5,206 nt of DNA from Coprococcus_A sp051877705 (GTDB taxonomy: Bacteria; Bacillota; Clostridia; Lachnospirales; Lachnospiraceae): contig JBJEJD010000047.1 in NCBI GenBank assembly GCA_051877705.1, forward strand, positions 1-5,206. The letters are read 5' to 3'. Shown here one piece after another: positions 1 through 5,206 of the stretch. Position numbers and translations under genes: made by a program. The notes beneath the pieces were generated by a model. The model was not told the DNA's origin. It did no database searches and saw only the letters and a program-made list of their open reading frames with translations. How positions within the stretch are numbered: the first letter of the stretch is position 1; every line of letters begins with the position of its first letter.

Positions 1-2
1 TA

Positions 3-44
3 TATCCGGCGGAGATAGTAGATAAAGCCCATCATGCATTATAA
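3..44 (+). CDS. tlyA: C-terminal fragment, probable TlyA-family rRNA methyltransferase (partial)
   Basis: An open frame enters from the left edge and ends at a TAA at 42-44. It encodes only 13 residues, ending Glu-Ile-Val-Asp-Lys-Ala-His-His-Ala-Leu. TlyA proteins (S4 domain plus FtsJ-like methyltransferase, 2'-O-methylation of rRNA) often end in a helix of the form Val-x-x-Ala-His-x-x-Leu, and tlyA commonly sits just upstream of nadK-argR-recN in Firmicutes. The other two forward frames stop earlier, at 16-18 and 22-24. The call rests on this short tail and on gene order. No catalytic region is visible, so it is tentative. The 25-base gap to nadK suggests co-transcription. Confidence 0.5.
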   Translation, partial: YPAEIVDKAHHAL

Positions 45-58
45 TTTGCAGGGTTAAT

Positions 59-63
59 GGAGG
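59..63 (+). promoter_or_regulatory. Ribosome binding site that decides the nadK start
   Basis: GGAGG occupies 59-63 and directly abuts the first in-frame ATG at 64, leaving no spacing for initiation there. The next in-frame ATG at 70 is six bases away, a normal distance, so 70 is the preferred start. Confidence 0.8.
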
Positions 64-69
64 ATGCCA

Positions 70-933
70 ATGAAGAATATTGCTTTGCTGACCAATTACT
101 CGAAAGATAAAGACCTTTTTTATACACGGATGATAGCGGAATATATCACAGAGAAAGGAGCAGGATATTGGCTGCCGGAACGAATCGGCGGAGATGAAGA
201 TGACGACGAAGAACATTACGATCTCAGTACGATGCCGGACAATATCGACTGTGTACTGGCTCTGGGAGGGGATGGTACCCTGCTGAAGGTGGCCCGGGAG
301 ATGTTTGAAAAACGGATACCGGTTCTTGGCATTAATCTTGGTACTTTGGGATTTCTGACTTCGGCTGAGAGAGGAGAACTGCCTGGATGCCTGGACAGCC
401 TGTTTGATGACAGTTATACCATTGAGGAACGAATGATGCTCAGAGGAACTGTTTATCATGGCAATATAAAGACGATGGAAAATGTGGCTCTCAACGATAT
501 TATTGTAACCAGAGCCGGTTTTTCGAGGCTTGTCGAAGTTAAGATATATGTTAATGGAGAATTGCTGAGTGTTTATGGCGCTGATGGGGTGATCATTTCG
601 ACACCGACGGGCTCTACAGGTTATAGTTTATCTGCGGGGGGGCCTATTGTATTTCCAAAGACAGATGTGATGATTATTTCACCGATATGCCCTCATTCAC
701 TGCAGGCGAGGAGTATTGTAGTATCAGGTACTGACAGGATCATGATTGAGATAGGAAAAAGGCGGAAGACACAAAAAGAAGAAGCAATGGTGACCTTTGA
801 TGGCCGGATTGCGGAGGAGCTGGAGACGGGAGACTGTATCGAAGTGTACAAGGCCCAGGAAACGACGCAGCTGGTCCGGCTGAAAGGAAAAAGTTTTTAT
901 CAGGCACTCCGGAACAAAATCGGCAATGTGTAA
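70..933 (+). CDS. nadK: NAD kinase (ATP-NAD kinase)
   Basis: Phosphorylates the 2'-hydroxyl of the adenosine ribose of NAD to make NADP, the only de novo route to NADP; cytosolic. The protein is 287 residues from the ATG at 70, normal for bacterial NAD kinases. Family motifs are present in order: Gly-Gly-Asp-Gly-Thr at residues 66-70, with the catalytic Asp at 68; an Asn-Asp pair at 142-143, the position often Asn-Glu in other species; Ala-Asp-Gly around Asp172; and Thr-Pro-Thr-Gly-Ser-Thr-Gly-Tyr-Ser at 178-186, followed by a Gly-Gly-Pro turn. A run of acidic residues (about 42-51, Asp/Glu with one His and one Tyr) lies in the variable N-terminal loop before the core motif. The ATG at 64 would add two residues but lacks ribosome-site spacing. 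It is followed 12 bases later by argR, probably in the same transcript. Identification is secure. Confidence 0.97.
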   Translation: MKNIALLTNYSKDKDLFYTRMIAEYITEKGAGYWLPERIGGDEDDDEEHYDLSTMPDNIDCVLALGGDGTLLKVAREMFEKRIPVLGINLGTLGFLTSAERGELPGCLDSLFDDSYTIEERMMLRGTVYHGNIKTMENVALNDIIVTRAGFSRLVEVKIYVNGELLSVYGADGVIISTPTGSTGYSLSAGGPIVFPKTDVMIISPICPHSLQARSIVVSGTDRIMIEIGKRRKTQKEEAMVTFDGRIAEELETGDCIEVYKAQETTQLVRLKGKSFYQALRNKIGNV

Positions 934-940
934 AAGGTGG
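934..940 (+). promoter_or_regulatory. Ribosome binding site that decides the argR start
   Basis: AAGGTGG lies immediately after the nadK stop codon and five bases before the ATG at 946. An in-frame GTG at 937 falls inside this site and so is unlikely to be the start. The adjacency of stop and ribosome site allows translational coupling of nadK and argR. Confidence 0.75.
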
Positions 941-945
941 ATATT

Positions 946-1398
946 ATGAAATTAAAAAGACATGAAAAAATCATTGAGCTGGTGAACAAATATGAAATAG
1001 AGACTCAGGAGGAGCTGGCAAAGCTTTTGAATGAAGCTGGTTTTCGAGTGACGCAGGCAACGATTTCAAGAGACATCCGTGAACTGCGGCTGTCGAAAGT
1101 CAACAGTCACGACGGTAAGCAGAAATATATTGCTATGTCCGTCAAGGATACGGGTATGAATGACAAGTTGAGCCGTGTCCTGAAGGAAGGCTATGTGTCC
1201 AGTACAGAAGCATCCCATCTGGTCGTTGTAAGAACGGTGCCGGGTATGGCCATGGCAGTGGCGGCGGCCATTGATGCCATGGAGTTGTCGGGGCTTGCAG
1301 GCTGTATTGCAGGTGATGATACCATTATGTGTGCATTACGTTCTGATGCCGATGTGGATATGCTGCTGGGGAGGATTAATAAGGTAGTAAATCAGTAG
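946..1398 (+). CDS. argR: Arginine repressor ArgR/AhrC
   Basis: Hexameric transcription factor that binds ARG-box operators when L-arginine is bound, repressing arginine biosynthesis and often activating catabolism. The protein is 150 residues from the ATG at 946, the usual length. The N-terminal winged helix-turn-helix (about 1-70) includes the recognition helix, with Thr-Ile-Ser-Arg-Asp-Ile-Arg-Glu-Leu and the DNA-contacting Ser41-Arg42. The C-terminal oligomerisation and arginine-binding domain (about 78-150) carries Val-Pro-Gly-Met-Ala and Gly-Asp-Asp-Thr-Ile-Met at 123-128, where the paired Asp124-Asp125 are expected to contact arginine. In Firmicutes argR commonly lies between nadK and recN, away from its targets, as here. 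No convincing ARG box was found in the window, so autoregulation is not supported. Identification is secure. Confidence 0.96.
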   Translation: MKLKRHEKIIELVNKYEIETQEELAKLLNEAGFRVTQATISRDIRELRLSKVNSHDGKQKYIAMSVKDTGMNDKLSRVLKEGYVSSTEASHLVVVRTVPGMAMAVAAAIDAMELSGLAGCIAGDDTIMCALRSDADVDMLLGRINKVVNQ

Positions 1399-1404
1399 GT
1401 GAGT

Positions 1405-1412
1405 AGAGGAGG
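1405..1412 (+). promoter_or_regulatory. Strong recN ribosome binding site
   Basis: AGAGGAGG, close to the ideal anti-Shine-Dalgarno complement, sits five bases before the ATG at 1418 in the 19-base argR-recN gap. It fixes the recN start. No terminator or LexA-like box is visible in this gap. Confidence 0.8.
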
Positions 1413-1417
1413 CATAT

Positions 1418-3094
1418 ATGCTTCAGAGTATACATGTGAAAAACATGGCTTTGATTGATGAGGCTGATGTCGATTTTGGCAGTCAGCTGAATATTCTGAC
1501 AGGTGAGACAGGAGCCGGTAAATCTATTATTATCGGTTCTATCAGTATGGCACTGGGTGGAAAAGTATCCAGAGATATTATCAGGAAAGGTGCAGATCAT
1601 GCGCTGGCAGAACTGAATTTTGAGGTGAACAGCGAGCAGACTTTAAATGAACTTGCAAAGCTGGAAGTACCGCTGGATGGCAGTCAGGTAACTATATCAC
1701 GCAGAATTACAGGTACGCGGAATGTGGCCAGGATTAACGGAGAGATGGTATCACTGGCTGTTCTGAAGCAGGCGGCATCATTATTGATCGATATTCACGG
1801 TCAGCATGAACATCAATCACTTTTACATAAAGAAAAACATCTGGCCATTCTGGATCAGTTTGCAAAGGAAGAAATTACCTCCAACAAGGATGAATTAAAG
1901 AACTGTTATCTGGCATATACTGCTCTTAAAAAGGAAATGGATGAAGCGATTACCGATGATGGTAAGCGACTCAGTGAAATATCATTTCTGGAATATCAGA
2001 TTGAGGAGATTGAATCAGCCCAGCTTCAGCCGGGAGAAGAAGAAGTTCTCGATAAGGCTTTCAGAAAAATGAGTCATAGCAGACAGATGATCGAGAGTGT
2101 TTCCGCGGCTCATGAGCTGACAGGCTATGAAGGCCGTGCCTGCGCAGGTGATCTGGTGGGGCGGGCTCTGCACGAGTTATATCCTATTGAGAAATATGAT
2201 GAGGCTGTCGGGGAACTTATACAGCAGCTGACCGATATTGATGCACTGTTGAATGATTTTAATCGGGAATTGGCAGATTATCAGGATAGTCTTACCTTTG
2301 ATGAGGCATCCTACCACGAAACGGAGGACAGGATCAATACCATTCAGCGGCTCAAATCAAAATATGGAGATTCCATTGATAAAATACTGGAGCATCTGAC
2401 AGCCTGTCAGAAGGAACTGGAGCGTCTCAACGATTATGAAAATTATCTGACGGGGCTGAAAAAACGGCTGGCAGCAGCAGAAAAAGCATTGAAGCTGGCT
2501 TCAGATAAAGTAACGGCCATCCGGAAGGAAAAAGCCGCAGTCCTTCAGGAGAAGATTAAGGAGGCTCTGATCGATCTGAATTTTCTGGATGTCCGGTTTG
2601 AGATACAGTGTGAGCCTCTGGGCCATTTTACAGAAAACGGTCAGGATAGTATTGAATTTCTCATATCGACCAATCCGGGCGAGGCAGTGAAGCCTCTGGG
2701 GAAAGTGGCCAGCGGCGGTGAATTGTCAAGAATCATGCTGGCTGTCAAGTCGGTACTGGCCGATGCTGATGCCATTGAGACATTGATTTTCGATGAAATC
2801 GATACGGGAATCAGTGGCAGAACGGCTCAGAAGGTATCAGAAAAAATGGCATTAATTGCCAGGAAGCATCAGGTCATCTGTATCACCCATCTGCCACAGA
2901 TAGCGGCTATGGCCGATGACCATTATGTTATTGAAAAAAATACCGTGGATAACCGTACTATTACCCATATTCACTCTCTGACAGAAGAAGAATCAGTCAG
3001 CGAGATCGCCCGTCTGCTGGGCGGTGTGGAGATTACCGAAGCGGTTATTCACAATGCCCGTGAAATGAAAAAACTGGCGCAGTCAAAAAAATAG
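1418..3094 (+). CDS. recN: DNA repair ATPase RecN
   Basis: SMC-like ATPase recruited early to DNA double-strand breaks, holding DNA ends together for RecA-dependent recombination; acts on the nucleoid. The protein is 558 residues, within the family range (about 550-580). The N-terminal ABC half has Walker A Gly-Glu-Thr-Gly-Ala-Gly-Lys-Ser at 29-36 and the RecN hallmark Asp-Ile-His-Gly-Gln-His-Glu-His-Gln at 125-133. A long charged, coiled-coil-like middle follows (roughly 150-385), including Phe-Leu-Glu-Tyr-Gln-Ile-Glu-Glu-Ile-Glu at 190-199. The C-terminal ABC half has signature Ser-Gly-Gly-Glu at 432-435, Walker B Leu-Ile-Phe-Asp-Glu at 456-460 with catalytic Glu460, and the switch His491 in Thr-His-Leu-Pro-Gln-Ile-Ala. 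All ATPase residues are intact. It is the last gene before a hairpin at 3123-3155. No SOS box is seen just upstream, so any damage induction would act elsewhere or on the whole operon. Confidence 0.98.
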   Translation: MLQSIHVKNMALIDEADVDFGSQLNILTGETGAGKSIIIGSISMALGGKVSRDIIRKGADHALAELNFEVNSEQTLNELAKLEVPLDGSQVTISRRITGTRNVARINGEMVSLAVLKQAASLLIDIHGQHEHQSLLHKEKHLAILDQFAKEEITSNKDELKNCYLAYTALKKEMDEAITDDGKRLSEISFLEYQIEEIESAQLQPGEEEVLDKAFRKMSHSRQMIESVSAAHELTGYEGRACAGDLVGRALHELYPIEKYDEAVGELIQQLTDIDALLNDFNRELADYQDSLTFDEASYHETEDRINTIQRLKSKYGDSIDKILEHLTACQKELERLNDYENYLTGLKKRLAAAEKALKLASDKVTAIRKEKAAVLQEKIKEALIDLNFLDVRFEIQCEPLGHFTENGQDSIEFLISTNPGEAVKPLGKVASGGELSRIMLAVKSVLADADAIETLIFDEIDTGISGRTAQKVSEKMALIARKHQVICITHLPQIAAMADDHYVIEKNTVDNRTITHIHSLTEEESVSEIARLLGGVEITEAVIHNAREMKKLAQSKK

Positions 3095-3123
3095 ATTAAT
3101 TCATGTCCATTCAACACATACTA
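3094..3123 (+). promoter_or_regulatory. Candidate forespore sigma-G promoter for spoIVB
   Basis: The -10 candidate CATACTA (3117-3123) matches the sigma-G -10 pattern known from Bacillus (CATnnTA). The -35 candidate GATTA (3094-3098) matches four of five positions of GnATR. The spacer is 18 bases, the usual sigma-G distance. Sigma-F also reads related -35 elements, but the GG expected at the start of its -10 region is missing, which favours sigma-G. In Bacillus subtilis spoIVB is transcribed in the forespore by sigma-F and sigma-G, so the location fits. The expected transcript start is near 3129-3131, giving a leader of about 47 bases. The match is by eye and untested. Confidence 0.55.
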
Positions 3124-3155
3124 ACAGGGAGTAATCAGATAGATTACTCCCTGTT
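3123..3155 (+). terminator. Perfect 14-bp hairpin between recN and spoIVB, probable recN operon terminator
   Basis: Arms at 3123-3136 and 3142-3155 are exact reverse complements around a five-base loop (AGATA). Only three T follow in a row (3154-3156), one of them outside the stem, so this is not a textbook intrinsic terminator with a long U tract. It begins 29 bases after the recN stop, which suits termination or 3'-end protection of the nadK-argR-recN transcript. The left arm starts at the last base of the candidate sigma-G -10 element, so a transcript from that promoter would carry only the inner part of the stem. It could instead be a processing or stability element. The symmetry is certain; the role is inferred. 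Confidence 0.65.
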
Positions 3156-3164
3156 TGGATAAAG

Positions 3165-3171
3165 AAAGGTG
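3165..3171 (+). promoter_or_regulatory. Ribosome binding site that decides the spoIVB start
   Basis: AAAGGTG at 3165-3171 precedes four consecutive in-frame potential starts: GTG 3171, TTG 3174, ATG 3177 and ATG 3180. The first overlaps the site and the second is too close. ATG 3177 has five bases of spacing and is preferred; ATG 3180, with eight, is possible. Confidence 0.7.
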
Positions 3172-3176
3172 TGTTG

Positions 3177-4457
3177 ATGATGGGACGAAAGAGAAAATAC
3201 AGACTTTATTTGTTGGCTGCACTGGCGGTGGATTTGCTGGTGCTGGCTTTTTTTGTCTGGGGATGGATACAGGAAAGTATTCCGGATCAGATCAGTGTCA
3301 ATGTGGGACAGGAGCTGGAGATAGATTATCAACTGCCGGTGACAGTAAGTTCTACGGTGGAAGACTGTCAGGTTATCCGTGTTAATACACAACCTTTATC
3401 GAAAAATGAATTAACACTGGATCTCAGTCAGCCATTTTCACTGCAGATTGATGCGGAAGGCAGCTATGAAGTGGCATTAAAATTTATGGGGATGACCTTC
3501 AAAAATGTTTCCGTGGATGTGGTGGATGAAACATATGTCATGCCTGTGGGAGTCCCGACAGGACTTTATATTCATACAAAAGGGGTGATGGTGCTGGGAA
3601 CGGGGAAAGTGACGGATGTGAATGGTACTGTTAGTGAACCTGCGAAAACCATCTTTAAATCGGGAGATTATATACTGGATATCAACGGCACATCTATTAG
3701 AAACACGAGTCAGGCTTTGAGTCTTATTCAATCCGGCGGAGGCGGAAAACTTACATTTAGTGTTCTGCGTGATGGAAAAGAAATACAGCTGAAAATGAAT
3801 CCGGTGAAAACATCGGAAGATGTTTATAAAGTGGGAATCTGGCTGCGGGATGATACCCAGGGGATCGGTACGATCACCTATGTGGATGCCAATCAGCAGT
3901 TTGCCGCTCTGGGACATGGTATTACCGATATAGATACCGGGCTGTTGATAGATATCAGTCATGGCATGGTCTATCGTTCCAATATTCTGTCTGTTGTGAA
4001 GGGAGAATCGGGGACGCCGGGAGAGATCGTCGGCACTATTGATTATCAGAGAAATGATCGTATCGGTACCATATCTTCCAATACGAATTGCGGTATCTTT
4101 GGATACATGGATCCTAAAATGCTATCCTATGATCAGGAAAAAGCTGTTCCGGTAGCTCATAAACAGGAAGTACAGGAAGGAGAAGCACAGATACTCTGTG
4201 CCATTGACGGAGAAGCTGCTTTATATGATGTCAGAATAGAAAAAATTGATTATGGTAATAGTGACAATAAGAATTTTGTCATCCGCATTACCGATGACAG
4301 GCTGTTGCAAAAGACCAACGGTATCCTGCAGGGGATGAGCGGTTCGCCGATTTTGCAGAATGGGAAGCTGGCGGGAGCCGTCACCCATGTGCTGGTCAAT
4401 GACCCGACGAGAGGGTATGGGATATTTATAGAAAACATGCTGGATGCAGCTTCTTAA
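3177..4457 (+). CDS. spoIVB: Stage IV sporulation protein B, SpoIVB serine peptidase (family S55)
   Basis: Forespore-made peptidase secreted into the space between forespore and mother cell. It triggers processing of pro-sigma-K through the SpoIVFA/SpoIVFB/BofA complex in Bacillus, and in many Clostridia acts with SpoIIQ and related proteins. The protein is 426 residues from the ATG at 3177, normal length. A basic N-terminus (Arg4-Lys5-Arg6-Lys7) precedes one membrane segment at about 10-31. A beta-rich region follows, then a PDZ domain at about 125-210 (Gly-Asp-Tyr-Ile-Leu-Asp-Ile-Asn-Gly core), which controls self-cleavage and targeting. The S55 peptidase domain runs from about 215 to the end. 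It has His247 in Gly-His-Gly, the Gly-Met-Ser-Gly-Ser-Pro nucleophile motif with Ser388, and a likely third member at Asp373 or Asp374. These fit the spacing I recall for the Bacillus triad. It has a probable forespore promoter upstream. No spo0A follows directly; a convergent pcp does. Confidence 0.97.
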   Translation: MMGRKRKYRLYLLAALAVDLLVLAFFVWGWIQESIPDQISVNVGQELEIDYQLPVTVSSTVEDCQVIRVNTQPLSKNELTLDLSQPFSLQIDAEGSYEVALKFMGMTFKNVSVDVVDETYVMPVGVPTGLYIHTKGVMVLGTGKVTDVNGTVSEPAKTIFKSGDYILDINGTSIRNTSQALSLIQSGGGGKLTFSVLRDGKEIQLKMNPVKTSEDVYKVGIWLRDDTQGIGTITYVDANQQFAALGHGITDIDTGLLIDISHGMVYRSNILSVVKGESGTPGEIVGTIDYQRNDRIGTISSNTNCGIFGYMDPKMLSYDQEKAVPVAHKQEVQEGEAQILCAIDGEAALYDVRIEKIDYGNSDNKNFVIRITDDRLLQKTNGILQGMSGSPILQNGKLAGAVTHVLVNDPTRGYGIFIENMLDAAS

Positions 4458-4565
4458 CCAAAAAAGAGGCACAAATTATCGCGGGATGATTTACAAAAAC
4501 AATGTTTCCTCAAATGTTCTCCTTAATAACAATTACCTGTAAGTGGCAGGTTCCTGCCGCTATGA
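4458..4565. other. Convergent intergenic region spoIVB / pcp
   Basis: These 108 bases separate the ends of two convergent genes. The left two thirds are A/T-rich with no visible gene, promoter or strong hairpin. The right third carries a cluster of CCTG/CAGG inverted segments, including GGCAGG-TT-CCTGCC at 4545-4558 and a short ACCTG/CAGGT stem at 4535-4551. These share bases and cannot all form at once. No spo0A operator or small ORF with a ribosome site was seen. Confidence 0.6.
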
Positions 4566-4588
4566 TTATAATGCTGTTATAGCGGCAG
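4554..4588. terminator. Inverted repeat over the 3' end of pcp, possible bidirectional terminator
   Basis: CTGCCGCTAT at 4554-4563 and ATAGCGGCAG at 4579-4588 are perfect 10-base complements. On the plus-strand RNA three more pairs (G-U, A-U, U-G) can extend the stem inward, leaving a nine-base loop. The right arm lies within the last codons of pcp, and the pcp stop (4566-4568) falls inside the hairpin. The position between convergent genes suits shared termination. Neither strand shows a proper T run after the stem, so rho-independent action is uncertain. Confidence 0.45.
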
Positions 4589-5162
4589 TTAATGCCTGGA
4601 CAATCTGTTCAAGGGGAAGGCTGGGCTCATTATTCCTGGCTTGTTCCGGAAGGAAAGGAACATGGATAAATCCAATACGTGTCCGGGTTTCATAATAATG
4701 GTGCAGCAGTGTGTATAGAACATCATTACATACGAATGTGCCGGCAGAATAGGAAAGGGAACCCGGAATATCACATGCACGGATAGCTTCGGTCATCTGA
4801 CGAATTGGTACGGTCGTAAAATAGGCTTCGCGTTCTCCGGCTATGACAGGAACATTAACAGGTTTGTTTCCGGCATTATCAGGGATTGATGCTTCACGCA
4901 GATTGATTGCCACTGCTTCAGGGGTAACGTCACTGCGGCCGCCTGCCTGACCAATACACAGTATAACATCCGGGATTACAGAAACTGCTTTGTCAAGCAC
5001 GCAGCATGCTGCATGGTCAAATTCTGTAGGAATCTGTAGTTTTATCAGTTTGTAATCTCCAATTAAATCCGGCAGAGCCGCAACTGCTTCCCATGAAGGG
5101 TTGATATTTTCTCCGCCGAAAGGTTCAAAACCGGTGATAAGTAATTTTCTCTCTTGTTTCAT
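4566..5162 (-). CDS. pcp: Pyrrolidone-carboxylate peptidase (pyroglutamyl peptidase I, family C15)
   Basis: Cytosolic cysteine peptidase that removes N-terminal pyroglutamate (5-oxoproline) from peptides, a salvage and peptide-turnover role. The protein is 198 residues, at the short end of the family (about 200-220). The N-terminal Leu-Ile-Thr-Gly-Phe-Glu-Pro-Phe-Gly-Gly at 8-17 followed by Asn-Pro-Ser is diagnostic. The triad is complete: Glu82 in Thr-Pro-Glu-Ala-Val-Ala-Ile-Asn, Cys145 in Ser-Ala-Gly-Thr-Phe-Val-Cys-Asn, and His167 in Phe-Ile-His-Val-Pro-Phe. Ala83 replaces the Lys/Arg usually found next to the catalytic Glu. ATG at 5162 is the only plausible start: no in-frame ATG, GTG or TTG lies between it and the window edge. 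Its ribosome site is weak (GGGAGTG on the minus strand at 5174-5180, 11 bases away). It is convergent with spoIVB and so separately transcribed; its promoter probably lies partly beyond the right edge. Confidence 0.96.
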   Translation of the reverse strand: MKQERKLLITGFEPFGGENINPSWEAVAALPDLIGDYKLIKLQIPTEFDHAACCVLDKAVSVIPDVILCIGQAGGRSDVTPEAVAINLREASIPDNAGNKPVNVPVIAGEREAYFTTVPIRQMTEAIRACDIPGSLSYSAGTFVCNDVLYTLLHHYYETRTRIGFIHVPFLPEQARNNEPSLPLEQIVQALTAAITAL

Positions 5163-5206
5163 ATCGAAAAATGCACTCCCAATATGGTAATAATTATGGA
5201 TTAATT

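Noticed and set aside
961..978. A/T-rich stretch starting CATGAA inside the start of argR, resembling an ARG box that could autoregulate argR
   Set aside because: Only about 12 of 18 positions match the Bacillus ARG box as I recall it, the TGA/TCA half-sites are too close together, and the match lies wholly within codons of a conserved protein segment.
3155..3385. 76-codon plus-strand frame overlapping the start of spoIVB
   Set aside because: It overlaps the hairpin and the spoIVB reading frame, its Gly/Cys-rich translation looks like a shifted frame, and it has no ribosome site of its own.
3477..3962. 161-codon open frame on the minus strand within spoIVB
   Set aside because: It lies entirely opposite a strongly supported coding gene, its translation is rich in His, Ile and Cys with no recognisable motif, and it is best explained as an antisense shadow.
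4458..4475. Run of six A after the spoIVB stop, reading as a T tract on the minus strand, as a pcp terminator
   Set aside because: No GC-rich inverted repeat precedes it on the minus strand, so there is no hairpin to pair with the tract.
5181..5198. CATAAT and CATATT on the minus strand as possible -10 elements for pcp
   Set aside because: The region is A/T-rich so such hexamers are expected, and any -35 element would fall at or beyond the window edge and cannot be judged.

Overview
This window looks like a housekeeping and sporulation cluster from a low-to-moderate GC, endospore-forming member of the Clostridia. Lachnospiraceae is my best guess, based on protein style and gene order rather than any database search. 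Genes sit close together behind clear Shine-Dalgarno sites, and a full-length SpoIVB implies an endospore former.

Left part (about 1-3094), plus strand. It holds the last codons of a gene that fits the C-terminus of TlyA (hemolysin-family/rRNA methyltransferase), then nadK (NAD kinase), argR (arginine repressor) and recN (SMC-like DNA repair ATPase). The gaps are 25, 12 and 19 bases with no terminator between genes, so these are probably one transcript. The order tlyA-nadK-argR-recN-spoIVB is a familiar Firmicutes arrangement.

Middle (3095-3176). The only substantial gap inside the plus-strand run holds a perfect 14-bp inverted repeat. It also holds a good match to a forespore sigma-G promoter whose -10 element touches the left arm of that repeat. 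This is where the vegetative operon appears to hand over to forespore-specific expression of spoIVB.

Right part (3177-5206). spoIVB encodes the membrane-anchored PDZ/serine peptidase that signals from forespore to mother cell. Where most Clostridia carry spo0A directly after spoIVB, this window has a convergent minus-strand pcp (pyroglutamyl peptidase I). The 108-base gap between the two genes carries inverted repeats, one running over the end of pcp.

All five complete genes are recognisable, intact and carry their expected catalytic or binding residues. I see no mobile element, CRISPR array, tRNA/rRNA or clearly undescribed system. The points most worth checking are the overlap of promoter and hairpin before spoIVB and the pcp gene in the usual spo0A position.
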